DNA of 5,087 bases from Pseudomonadota bacterium (lineage in GTDB: Bacteria > Pseudomonadota > Gammaproteobacteria > Steroidobacterales > Steroidobacteraceae), in assembly GCA_021792815.1 (NCBI GenBank), contig JAJYTX010000265.1, positions 1 to 5,087 on the forward strand, in the 5' to 3' direction. Every line of letters starts with the position of its first letter. Within the stretch, counting starts at the first letter, position 1. Of the stretch, positions 1 through 5,087 are shown in pieces. A program made the position numbers and the translations under genes. The notes beneath the pieces were generated by a model, which saw only the letters and a program-made list of their open reading frames with translations, searched no databases and had not been told where the DNA came from.

Positions 1-1136
1 CCGCCGATCGCCTCCAGTTGACTGAGGGCGGTGGCGACCAGCCGCGCGCCGCTCGCTCCGAGCGGATGGCCGACGGCGATGGCGCCCCCGTTGGGATTGA
101 CGTGCGCGGCGTCATCGGGCAGCCCCAGCTCGCGCAGGACGGCGAGCGACTGGGCCGCGAAGGCTTCGTTGAGCTCGATGACATCGAAGTCCGCCAGCCT
201 GAGCCCGGTGCGTTCGAGCAGCTTGCGGGTGGCCGGAACCGGGCCGATCCCCATGATACGCGGCAGCACGCCGGCGACTGCGCTCGCGATCACGCGAGCC
301 CTCGGCGTCAGACCGAACCGCCTGGCGGCCGCTTCGCTCGCGAGCAACAGCGCGGCCGCGCCGTCATTGATCCCTGAAGCGTTGCCGGCGGTGACCGAGC
401 CCTCGGGGCGGACGACGCCTTTCAGCCGCGCCAGGGTCTGCATCGAGGTGTCGGGTCGGGGATGTTCGTCGGCCTCGATGCGCAGCGGCTCTTTCTTCGG
501 ACGCGCCACGACGACCGGGATGATTTCCCGGGCAAAGAACCCGCCCGCGTTCGCCCGCGCGTAGCGCTGCTGACTGCGCAGCGCGAAGGCGTCCTGGTCC
601 TCACGCGATATGGAACGTTCGGCCACCAGGTTCTCGGCGGTCTGCGCCATGGAATCGATGCCGAAGCGCGCCTGGATCAGCGGATTGACGAAGCGCCAGC
701 CGAGGGTGGTGTCCTCGAGCCGGGCGGAGCGATCGAAAGCCCCGTTCGCCTTGCCCAGCACGAACGGTGCGCGCGTCATGCTTTCGACACCGCCGGCGAT
801 CACCAGCTGCGCCTCTCCCGCGGCGATGGCGCGGGCGCCGATCCCTACCGCATCCAGGCTCGATCCGCACAGCCGATTGACTGTCGAGGCCGGCACGCTC
901 TCGGGCAGACCCGCCAGCAGCACCGCCATGCGCGCGACGTTGCGGTTGTCTTCGCCGGCCTGGTTGGCGCAACCGAAACAGACGTCATCGACACCCGCCC
1001 AGTCGACACCCTTGTGCCGCTCGGTGAGGGCGCGGATCGGGATGGCGGCCAGGTCATCGGCACGCACGGCGCCGAGTGCGCCTCCGTAACGGCCGAAAGG
1101 GGTCCGGATCGCATCGCAGATCAGCGCATTCGTCAT
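1..1136 (-). CDS. pcaF: Acetyl-CoA acyltransferase, beta-ketoadipyl-CoA thiolase type (3' end outside window)
   Basis: This thiolase cleaves a 3-oxoacyl-CoA with free CoA. The PcaF/PaaJ branch splits 3-oxoadipyl-CoA into succinyl-CoA and acetyl-CoA at the end of protocatechuate, catechol or phenylacetate breakdown in the cytoplasm. The frame is open from ATG 1136 to the left edge: 378 complete codons against about 400 in the family. Visible marks are RTPFGRYGG (11-19), [17 protein letters not shown] (54-70), the acylated cysteine Cys90 in NRLCGSS, GGVESM (115-120), GWRFVNP (146-152), DEHPRPDTS (223-231), [10 protein letters not shown] (251-260), NEAFA (323-327) and GHPLG with His357. EDNRNVARM and GWRFVNP are, from memory, typical of the beta-ketoadipyl branch rather than short-chain acetoacetyl-CoA thiolases. 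The second catalytic cysteine (CxG motif) should lie in the missing tail. The start agrees with the family N-terminus, although the ribosome site is weak. Thiolase fold is near certain; the exact substrate, and so the symbol, is less so. Confidence 0.9.
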   Translation of the reverse strand, partial: MTNALICDAIRTPFGRYGGALGAVRADDLAAIPIRALTERHKGVDWAGVDDVCFGCANQAGEDNRNVARMAVLLAGLPESVPASTVNRLCGSSLDAVGIGARAIAAGEAQLVIAGGVESMTRAPFVLGKANGAFDRSARLEDTTLGWRFVNPLIQARFGIDSMAQTAENLVAERSISREDQDAFALRSQQRYARANAGGFFAREIIPVVVARPKKEPLRIEADEHPRPDTSMQTLARLKGVVRPEGSVTAGNASGINDGAAALLLASEAAARRFGLTPRARVIASAVAGVLPRIMGIGPVPATRKLLERTGLRLADFDVIELNEAFAAQSLAVLRELGLPDDAAHVNPNGGAIAVGHPLGASGARLVATALSQLEAIG

Positions 1137-1146
1137 GGCGGAAGTC

Positions 1147-1170
1147 CAAGTGATTGAACAAGTGGTTGAA
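1147..1170. repeat. Tandem 12-bp direct repeat, possible operator
   Basis: CAAGTGATTGAA (1147-1158) is followed directly by CAAGTGGTTGAA (1159-1170), identical at 11 of 12 positions. Each unit also contains a small CAA-N4-TTG dyad. The repeat starts 10 bp upstream of the thiolase ATG, inside its probable leader. It is clearly more AT-rich than the genes on either side, as expected of a protein-binding site. A regulator bound here could block transcription or translation of the thiolase. No specific regulator family is recognised. Confidence 0.45.
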
Positions 1171-1202
1171 AATAAAGGGGCGCGTGCGGCGCCCGCGGCG
1201 CC
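1169..1202 (-). terminator. Terminator-like hairpin with alternative pairing in the thiolase leader
   Basis: Read on the minus strand, GGGCGC (1194-1189) can pair with GCGCCC (1183-1178) around a 5-base loop. One further C and the run TTTATTTT (1176-1169) follow, which is the shape of an intrinsic terminator. A competing hairpin uses GGCGCC at 1202-1197 and GGCGCC at 1193-1188 with a 3-base loop, sharing bases with the first. The two cannot form together. No gene on this strand ends upstream within the window, so attenuation of the thiolase is possible. Equally this may be chance in GC-rich DNA. Confidence 0.3.
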
Positions 1203-1231
1203 ACGATACTGGATCGGAGGGCAATTGACCA
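1203..1231 (-). promoter_or_regulatory. Weak candidate sigma-70 promoter for the thiolase gene
   Basis: On the minus strand TGGTCA (1231-1226) and TATCGT (1208-1203) are separated by 17 bp. Each matches four of the six consensus bases. The predicted start near 1196 would put the GC hairpins at 1178-1202 at or around the very 5' end of the transcript. The match is poor enough to be chance. Confidence 0.25.
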
Positions 1232-1242
1232 CGGTCGGAGGG
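1214..1242. repeat. Direct repeat TCGGAGGG with 21-bp periodicity
   Basis: TCGGAGGG occurs at 1214-1221 and again at 1235-1242. The copies start 21 bp apart, which is two helical turns, so both would face the same side of the DNA. They lie about 50-80 bp upstream of the expected start from the TACAAT box, a usual position for an activator. The AT-rich CAATTGACCA segment lies between them. Site function is inference. Confidence 0.35.
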
Positions 1243-1280
1243 TGCGCAGATCCCGGACGTACAACGGCGTTGCGCCCCGA

Positions 1281-1286
1281 TACAAT
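1281..1286 (+). promoter_or_regulatory. Candidate -10 box (TACAAT) for the reductase gene
   Basis: TACAAT matches the sigma-70 -10 consensus at five of six bases, in the context CCGATACAATACC, and lies 28 bp before the ATG at 1315. That gives an expected transcript start near 1293 and a short leader. There is no convincing -35 hexamer 16-18 bp upstream (1257-1264 reads ACGTACAA). The promoter may therefore depend on an activator bound further upstream, which is inference. Confidence 0.4.
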
Positions 1287-1314
1287 ACCGCCGAGTCCTC
1301 CGCCGGGTGCCCGT

Positions 1315-2319
1315 ATGCCGCATTTCAAGGCGATCCGCGTTCATCAGGGGCCGAACGGCCGCTTCGCCTCTCTCGAGTCCGTCTCGCTCGATGAGCTGAC
1401 CCCGGGTGAGGTGCTGGTGCGTGTCGCCTATTCGGGCCTCAACTACAAGGACGCGCTCGCGATCACCGGCAAGGGCTCGATCATGCGGGCCTTCCCCCGG
1501 ATCGCCGGCATCGATCTCGCCGGAACCGTCGAGCGCAGCGAGGATCGCGCCTTCAGGGCCGGCGACCGGGTGCTCGCCACGGGCGCAGGCCTCGGCGAGT
1601 GGCTCGACGGCGGGCTGGCCGAATACGCGCGAGTCCCCGCGCAGGCCCTGATCCCGCTGCCGGCCTCGCTCGGCCTGCTCGAGGCCATGGCGGTCGGCAC
1701 GGCGGGCTTCACGGCGGCGCTCGCGCTGCGGCGCATGCTGGAGAATCATCAGGCGCCTGAGCTCGGCCCGATCGCCGTTACGGGCGCCACCGGCGGTGTC
1801 GGGGGAATCGCGCTCGGGTTGCTCAAGCAGGCCGGGTTTGCCACCGTCGCGATCACCGGCAAGGCGGGCGCGGAGGCGTATCTGCGCGGCCTCGGCGCCG
1901 ATCGGGTCGTCGAGCGGGCGCATCTCGACCTCGGCAGCAAGCCGCTCGAGAAAGCCCTCTGGGGTGGAGCGGTCGATAACCTCGGCGGCGAGGTGCTGAC
2001 GTACCTGACCCGCACCGTCAAGCCCTGGGGCAACATCGCCTGCATCGGCCTCGCGCAGTCCCCGCTGCTCAACACCACGGTCATGCCGCTGATCCTGCGC
2101 GGCGTGAGCCTGCTCGGCATCCACTCGGTGGACGTGCCGCGGCAGTGGCGGCTGCAACTGTGGCAGCAGTTATCGGGCGAGTGGAAAATGACCGACCTCA
2201 AGGCGCGCATCGTCCGGGCGGTCATCGGCCTCGAGGAGGTGCCGCTCGCGTGCGAGGAGCTGATCGCCGGGCGCGCGCGGGGCCGCTACGTGGTCCGCCT
2301 CGCCGGCGAGGAGGTCTGA
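1315..2319 (+). CDS. acuI: AcuI/YhdH-family acrylyl-CoA reductase (NADPH), MDR superfamily
   Basis: The protein is 334 residues, matching the ~325-330 of AcuI/YhdH enzymes, which reduce acryloyl-CoA to propionyl-CoA with NADPH in the cytoplasm. They act in 3-hydroxypropionate or DMSP breakdown or in removing toxic acryloyl-CoA. The N-terminal GroES-like domain holds the family mark [16 protein letters not shown] (39-54) and GIDLAGTV (65-72). The Rossmann domain has [13 protein letters not shown] (155-167), then AITGK (179-183), whose basic residue fits NADPH binding. [20 protein letters not shown] (209-228), [19 protein letters not shown] (254-272) and the GRYVVRL end (323-329) are also typical. 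No structural-zinc cysteine cluster is seen, as expected for this zinc-independent branch. ATG 1315 is chosen because homology begins there, although its ribosome site is weak. A 31-bp gap leads to the next gene, so co-transcription is likely. Substrate is by family; related quinone or enoyl-CoA reductases are the alternative. Confidence 0.88.
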   Translation: MPHFKAIRVHQGPNGRFASLESVSLDELTPGEVLVRVAYSGLNYKDALAITGKGSIMRAFPRIAGIDLAGTVERSEDRAFRAGDRVLATGAGLGEWLDGGLAEYARVPAQALIPLPASLGLLEAMAVGTAGFTAALALRRMLENHQAPELGPIAVTGATGGVGGIALGLLKQAGFATVAITGKAGAEAYLRGLGADRVVERAHLDLGSKPLEKALWGGAVDNLGGEVLTYLTRTVKPWGNIACIGLAQSPLLNTTVMPLILRGVSLLGIHSVDVPRQWRLQLWQQLSGEWKMTDLKARIVRAVIGLEEVPLACEELIAGRARGRYVVRLAGEEV

Positions 2320-2336
2320 TCGGCGTATCGGCGGCA

Positions 2337-2344
2337 TGAGGAGG
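2337..2344 (+). promoter_or_regulatory. Strong ribosome binding site TGAGGAGG
   Basis: TGAGGAGG lies six bases before ATG 2351. It decides the start of the small downstream gene in favour of 2351 over the in-frame ATG at 2336, which overlaps this site and has no site of its own. Confidence 0.75.
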
Positions 2345-2350
2345 CATCCG

Positions 2351-2611
2351 ATGGCACCACACTCTCTTACACCGACTCCGCACGAGGCGCCGCCGCAGGT
2401 CGGCGCCCCCGATCCCGAGCGGCGCAACTCGCCGCTCGAGAGCGGCACCGAAGAGCCGTTCGAGCTGCTGCGCGAGCAGGTCGGCGACGAGGCCGGGTGC
2501 TGTTACTTCAACGATGTCCGCTATGACTCCGGCGCGGAAGTGCTGAGCGGCAGCACGCGCCTGCGCTGCGAGCAGGGCATCTGGGTCGAAGTGGGCGTGC
2601 GCAGGCCCTAG
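2351..2611 (+). CDS. Small conserved-looking protein with CCYFNDVRY motif (DUF1496-like)
   Basis: The 86-residue product has two parts. Residues 1-47 are rich in Pro, Glu and Ser and look disordered. Residues 49-82 form a compact C-terminal module. That module reads GCCYFNDVRYDSGAEV (49-64), then LRCEQGIWVEVG (71-82), with Cys50, Cys51 and Cys73. The C-x-Y...Y-x-x-G-A...L-x-C...W spacing resembles small proteins of the DUF1496 type, whose function is unknown; this is recalled, not searched. No signal peptide or membrane segment is visible, so it is probably cytoplasmic. The strong ribosome site and the 31-bp gap after the reductase suggest co-translation from one message. Whether its cysteines bind metal or form a disulfide cannot be told from sequence. 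The reading frame is well supported, its role is not. Confidence 0.7.
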   Translation: MAPHSLTPTPHEAPPQVGAPDPERRNSPLESGTEEPFELLREQVGDEAGCCYFNDVRYDSGAEVLSGSTRLRCEQGIWVEVGVRRP

Positions 2612-2625
2612 TGGCCCCGGAGGAC

Positions 2626-2647
2626 CGCCGGGCACTCGCGCCCGGTG
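2626..2647 (+). terminator. GC hairpin after the small gene, no T tract
   Basis: CGCCGGGC (2626-2633) pairs with GCCCGGTG (2640-2647) over eight base pairs including one G-U, around a 6-base loop. It begins 15 bases after the stop at 2611. No T run follows, so it is not a classical intrinsic terminator. It may stabilise the 3' end of the reductase/small-protein message or cause pausing, or be chance in GC-rich DNA. Confidence 0.3.
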
Positions 2648-2675
2648 CGCGGCGCGGCTATGCTTGCGGCCGCGG

Positions 2676-2687
2676 CGCGGCGCCGCG
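2676..2687. repeat. Perfect 12-bp GC palindrome upstream of murJ
   Basis: CGCGGCGCCGCG is fully self-complementary and lies 27 bp before the chosen murJ start, in a stretch with no assigned gene. Such palindromes are common by chance at this GC content, so a regulatory role is only a possibility. Confidence 0.2.
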
Positions 2688-2713
2688 TCTGCAAGACAGG
2701 ACGGGCGGATCCA

Positions 2714-4330
2714 GTGACGCAAGAGCGGGCGGTCGCGGCGGCCCCGCGCGGTGAAAGACTCAACACCCGGGCCGCCGGCGTCGTCTCGCTGGCGGTGCTG
2801 TGCAGCCGGGTGCTCGGTCTGGTGCGCCTGCAGGTGTTTGCGGCGCTGTTTGGCGGCGGCTGGGTCATGGACGCCTATACCATGGCGTTCCGGATCCCGA
2901 ACCTGCTGCGCGACCTGGTGGGTGAAGGGGCGCTGTCGGTCGCCTTCGTCACCACTTTCAGCAAGACCGCGGCCACCGGGGGCGATGCCGAGGCCTGGGC
3001 GCTGGCGCACAAAATGGCGACGCTGGCGGCGGTCGCATTGAGCGCGGTCGTGATCGCGGGGATTGTGCTCGCACCGTGGATCGTGGCGCTGATCGCGCCG
3101 GGTTTCGATCCGGCCAAGGCGGCGCTTACCGTGACGCTGACGCGCATCATGTACCCGTTCATCCTGCTCGTGTCCCTCGCGGCGCTGGTGATGGGCATGC
3201 TCAACGCCAAGAACGTCTTCGGCGTTCCGGCGATGGCATCGAGCTTCTTCAATCTCGGCACCATCCTCGCCGGGGCAGGGCTCGGCTGGCTCATCGATCC
3301 GCATTTCGGCCCACGGGCGGTGCTCGGCCTGGCGATCGGCACGCTGGTGGGCGGCGCGCTGCAGCTGGCGGTGCAGTTGCCGGCGCTGGGGCGGATCGGG
3401 TACCGGTTCCGGCCGGATTTTCACTGGCGCGACCCGGGCGTGCGGGCCGTGCTGCGCCTCATGGGACCGTCGGTGATCGCCGCCAGCTCCACCCAGGTCA
3501 ACGTGGTGGTCAACTCCGTGTTCGCCTCCCGGCTGGGCAACGGCCCGGTCTTCTGGCTGCAGGCGGCATTCCGCCTGATGCAGTTTCCGCTGGGCATGTT
3601 CGGTGTCGCCCTCGGCACGGTGGCGCTGCCGATGCTCTCGCGGCTCGCCGCCGCCGGGGACTTCGGCGGCCTGCGCAGCGAGCTCGCGCGCGGCATGCGG
3701 CTCGCTTTCCTGATGACCATACCGGCGAGCATCGGGCTCATCGTGCTCGCCGGCCCGATCGTCTCGGTGTTGTACCAACACGGCCGTTTCAACGCGTACG
3801 AGGCGGCCCAGACGGCCGCGGCGCTGCGTTTCTACGCGATCGGCATCTGCGGTTATGCCGCGCTCAAGGTGCTCGTCAACGCCTTCTACGCGGTCGACCG
3901 GCGCAAAACCCCGATGGTCGTGAGCCTCGGGGCCGTCGGCCTGAACTTTTTCCTCAGCTGGCTGCTGACGGTGCGCCTGCATTGGGGCCCGTCGGGACTC
4001 GCGTTCTCCACCGCGTGCATCGCCACGGTGAATTTCCTGGTCCTCTACGGGATCATGCGCCGCCATCTGGGCCGGCTCGAGTCCCGCGCCATGCTCGCGA
4101 TGCTCGCCCGGCTCAGCCTCGCCTGCGCGGTGCTCGCGCTCATCTGCTGGGGCGGCTCGCACTGGCTGCTGGCGGACTGGGCCGTCGAGCCGTTCTGGCC
4201 GAAGCTCGGGGCGCTGCTCGCGGTCATCGTAACGGGCGCTGGCGCGTTCTTCGGAATGGCGACACTGCTCGGCATCGCCGAGATGCGCGAGATCACCCGG
4301 GTCGTGAGGCGTAAACTGCACGCCGGGTGA
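2714..4330 (+). CDS. murJ: MurJ-family lipid II flippase (MviN), MOP superfamily
   Basis: MurJ moves the peptidoglycan precursor lipid II across the inner membrane. From GTG 2714 the product is 538 residues, close to the usual 510-530, with about 14 hydrophobic segments spread over the length. The N-terminal signature is clear: SRVLGLVR (31-38), MDAYTMAFRIPNLLRD (52-67) and GEGALSVAFV (70-79). Arg32, Arg38, Asp53, Arg66 and Glu71 align with residues conserved in E. coli MurJ, including those lining the central cavity. Further on are MYPFILLVSLAALVMGMLN (146-164), MGPSVIAASSTQVN (250-263), FRLMQFPLGMFGVALGT (286-302) and GRFNAYEA (357-364). In RLMQFP a Gln (290) stands where E. coli has Glu in RLMEFP; Arg287 is kept. 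The start is uncertain: GTG 2714 gives the normal N-terminus, while ATG 2660 or GTG 2645 add Arg-rich sequence not expected of the family, and none has a strong ribosome site. The rpsT and ribF genes often flanking murJ in gammaproteobacteria are absent, so a second MurJ copy is possible. Confidence 0.9.
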   Translation: MTQERAVAAAPRGERLNTRAAGVVSLAVLCSRVLGLVRLQVFAALFGGGWVMDAYTMAFRIPNLLRDLVGEGALSVAFVTTFSKTAATGGDAEAWALAHKMATLAAVALSAVVIAGIVLAPWIVALIAPGFDPAKAALTVTLTRIMYPFILLVSLAALVMGMLNAKNVFGVPAMASSFFNLGTILAGAGLGWLIDPHFGPRAVLGLAIGTLVGGALQLAVQLPALGRIGYRFRPDFHWRDPGVRAVLRLMGPSVIAASSTQVNVVVNSVFASRLGNGPVFWLQAAFRLMQFPLGMFGVALGTVALPMLSRLAAAGDFGGLRSELARGMRLAFLMTIPASIGLIVLAGPIVSVLYQHGRFNAYEAAQTAAALRFYAIGICGYAALKVLVNAFYAVDRRKTPMVVSLGAVGLNFFLSWLLTVRLHWGPSGLAFSTACIATVNFLVLYGIMRRHLGRLESRAMLAMLARLSLACAVLALICWGGSHWLLADWAVEPFWPKLGALLAVIVTGAGAFFGMATLLGIAEMREITRVVRRKLHAG

Positions 4331-4331
4331 G

Positions 4332-4357
4332 CACGCGCGGCGTGGGCCGGAGCGTGC
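4332..4357 (+). other. Short hairpin-forming segment after murJ
   Basis: CACGC (4332-4336) can pair with GCGTG (4340-4344), or GCACGC (4331-4336) with GCGTGC (4352-4357), just after the murJ stop. Both stems are short and no T run follows, so transcription probably continues into the outer-membrane gene. Low-confidence structure. Confidence 0.2.
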
Positions 4358-4384
4358 GTGGCGATTTCACAGCGTCGAATGCCC

Positions 4385-4390
4385 AAGGAG
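4385..4390 (+). promoter_or_regulatory. Ribosome binding site AAGGAG that fixes a GTG start
   Basis: AAGGAG sits six bases before GTG 4397. An in-frame ATG at 4379 has no such site and would put six extra residues, including an acidic one, before the signal peptide. GTG 4409, also in frame, lies 18 bases away from the site. The GTG at 4397 is therefore preferred. Confidence 0.75.
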
Positions 4391-4396
4391 TGCCCC

Positions 4397-5087
4397 GTGA
4401 TCAACCCCGTGAAACGAGCGGTCGGCCTGCTCGGCGCGCTGCTGCTGCTCAGCGTCAGTGCCCGGGCGCCGGCGCAGGCCTATTACGAGCAGACCTATCG
4501 GCCCTGGCAGCCCCTGCACTGGCATTTCGAGGCCGGCTACAGCCCGACCCTGGGGCAGACCTCACAGTACCTCGAGGGCGGCTGGACGCTCGGCGGCGGG
4601 CTCACCTGGCAGCCGCGTCCCGATGTGCCGCTCGCCCTGCGGGCCGATCTCGATTACAGCGAATTCAACGCCACCCGCAACCTGATCGCCATCAACGAGC
4701 AGGCCGACCAGATCGCGATCGACAGCGGCGACGGACAGGTCTTCGGATTCAATCTCGACGGGGAGTACCGCGTGCGGCTCGGTCCGACAACACGCGCGTT
4801 CGCGCTCGCCGGGGTGGGCGTGAACCACCTGCGCATCGCCCTGACACAGACAGTGGCCGTCGGCACCTACTTCTGTGATCCGTGGTTCGGGTTCTGCGGG
4901 TTCGGGGTGGTGCCGGGAGACGTGGTGGTGGCGAGCGACGATACCACCCGCTTCAGCTGGAATGCCGGGGCCGGCCTCGATTTCACCCTGCGCAACGGCC
5001 AGTCCCTGTTCATCGAGGCGCGCTACATGCGCCTGCAGACCCCGCAGCCGACGGAGTTCGTGCCGATCACGGTGGGTCTGAGATCGG
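4397..5087 (+). CDS. Outer-membrane beta-barrel protein with signal peptide (3' end outside window)
   Basis: The frame is open from GTG 4397 to the right edge, 230 complete codons. Residues 1-28 form a secretion signal: Lys6-Arg7, a Leu-rich core (8-20), and a likely cut after AQA (26-28). The mature part has alternating-polarity strands with many aromatic residues, at about 40-49, 58-71, 78-90, 114-128, 132-149, 184-198, 202-213 and 220-230. Long loops (50-57, 91-113, 150-183, 214-219) alternate with short turns (72-77, 129-131, 199-201). This is the pattern of an eight-stranded barrel with its long loops outside the cell. FVPITVGLR (221-229) looks like a last barrel strand, so the stop is probably only a few codons past the edge. 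Cys160 and Cys167 in the longest loop may form a surface disulfide. It starts 66 bp after murJ and may share its transcript. Family is general OmpA/OmpW-like barrel; no specific ligand or role can be assigned. Confidence 0.8.
   Translation, partial: MINPVKRAVGLLGALLLLSVSARAPAQAYYEQTYRPWQPLHWHFEAGYSPTLGQTSQYLEGGWTLGGGLTWQPRPDVPLALRADLDYSEFNATRNLIAINEQADQIAIDSGDGQVFGFNLDGEYRVRLGPTTRAFALAGVGVNHLRIALTQTVAVGTYFCDPWFGFCGFGVVPGDVVVASDDTTRFSWNAGAGLDFTLRNGQSLFIEARYMRLQTPQPTEFVPITVGLRS

Larger units (their letters stand above)
1137..1314. promoter_or_regulatory. Divergent control region between thiolase and acrylyl-CoA reductase genes
   Basis: This is the only divergent intergenic space in the window, so both genes must be started from within it or very near it. 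It is less GC-rich near the thiolase (1147-1176) than the surrounding genes. It holds a tandem 12-bp repeat, an 8-bp direct repeat with 21-bp spacing, a TACAAT box and overlapping GC hairpins, listed separately. No conserved small ORF is apparent in it. The extension of the reductase frame back to ATG 1135 is judged non-coding because family homology starts at 1315. Confidence 0.7.

Noticed and set aside
462..1157. Plus-strand frame of 231 codons over the thiolase
   Set aside because: It is antisense to a thiolase with all family motifs in order, and its own product shows none.
1225..1230. TTGACC as a -35 box for acuI
   Set aside because: No -10-like hexamer lies 15-19 bp downstream, and the TACAAT box is 50 bp away.
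1135..1314. Upstream ATG extension of the reductase by 60 residues
   Set aside because: The added sequence has no homology to AcuI/YhdH, would consume the whole divergent control region, and 1315 gives the normal family length.
1054..2157. A 367-codon minus-strand frame opposite the reductase
   Set aside because: Low-complexity charged product with no motif; it overlaps both the thiolase start and the well supported acuI gene.
3076..4314. A 412-codon plus-strand frame inside murJ
   Set aside because: Out-of-frame shadow rich in Arg, Gly, Ala and Pro; no hydrophobic segments or homology.
2222..4321. A 699-codon open frame on the minus strand covering all of murJ
   Set aside because: Its product is a run of Arg, His, Glu, Asp, Gln and Pro with no recognisable domain, exactly what the antisense of a GC-rich membrane-protein gene gives. 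The plus strand carries a full MurJ with family motifs.
4375..4380. TCGAAT as a -10 box for the barrel gene
   Set aside because: Only four of six bases match and no -35 is present at 16-18 bp; read-through from murJ is as likely.
4327..4878. 183-codon plus-strand frame overlapping the murJ stop and the barrel gene
   Set aside because: Arg/Ala/Pro-rich shadow; the other frame has a ribosome site, signal peptide and barrel strands.

Overview
This 5.1 kb window is ordinary-looking, very GC-rich bacterial chromosome (G/C-dominated third codon positions, tight gene packing). The gene families suggest a proteobacterium, possibly a gammaproteobacterium; that is inference from gene content and base composition, and nothing here fixes the taxon. 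No tRNA, rRNA, CRISPR array, insertion sequence or phage gene was found.

Layout. The left edge (1-1136, minus strand) is a thiolase of the beta-ketoadipyl-CoA (PcaF/PaaJ) type. It lacks only its last ~20-25 residues, beyond the left edge. A 178-bp divergent control region (1137-1314) separates it from a plus-strand AcuI/YhdH-type NADPH-dependent acrylyl-CoA reductase (1315-2319). A small 86-residue protein with a paired-cysteine CCYFNDVRY motif follows (2351-2611), probably in the same transcript. After a GC hairpin and about 100 bp comes a MurJ-type lipid II flippase (2714-4330). The right edge carries a signal-peptide-bearing outer-membrane beta-barrel protein (4397 to the edge), which appears to be an almost complete eight-stranded barrel.

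How the genes relate. The divergent thiolase and reductase both handle short acyl-CoA compounds, so they may serve one carboxylic or aromatic acid catabolic pathway under a shared control region. The last two genes concern the cell envelope: MurJ moves lipid II across the inner membrane, and the barrel protein sits in the outer membrane. The window does not show whether they work together. The best candidates for a second look are in the 178-bp divergent region: a tandem 12-bp repeat, an 8-bp direct repeat spaced exactly 21 bp, and a pair of mutually exclusive hairpins ending in a T-rich run. I see no convincing new multi-gene system.
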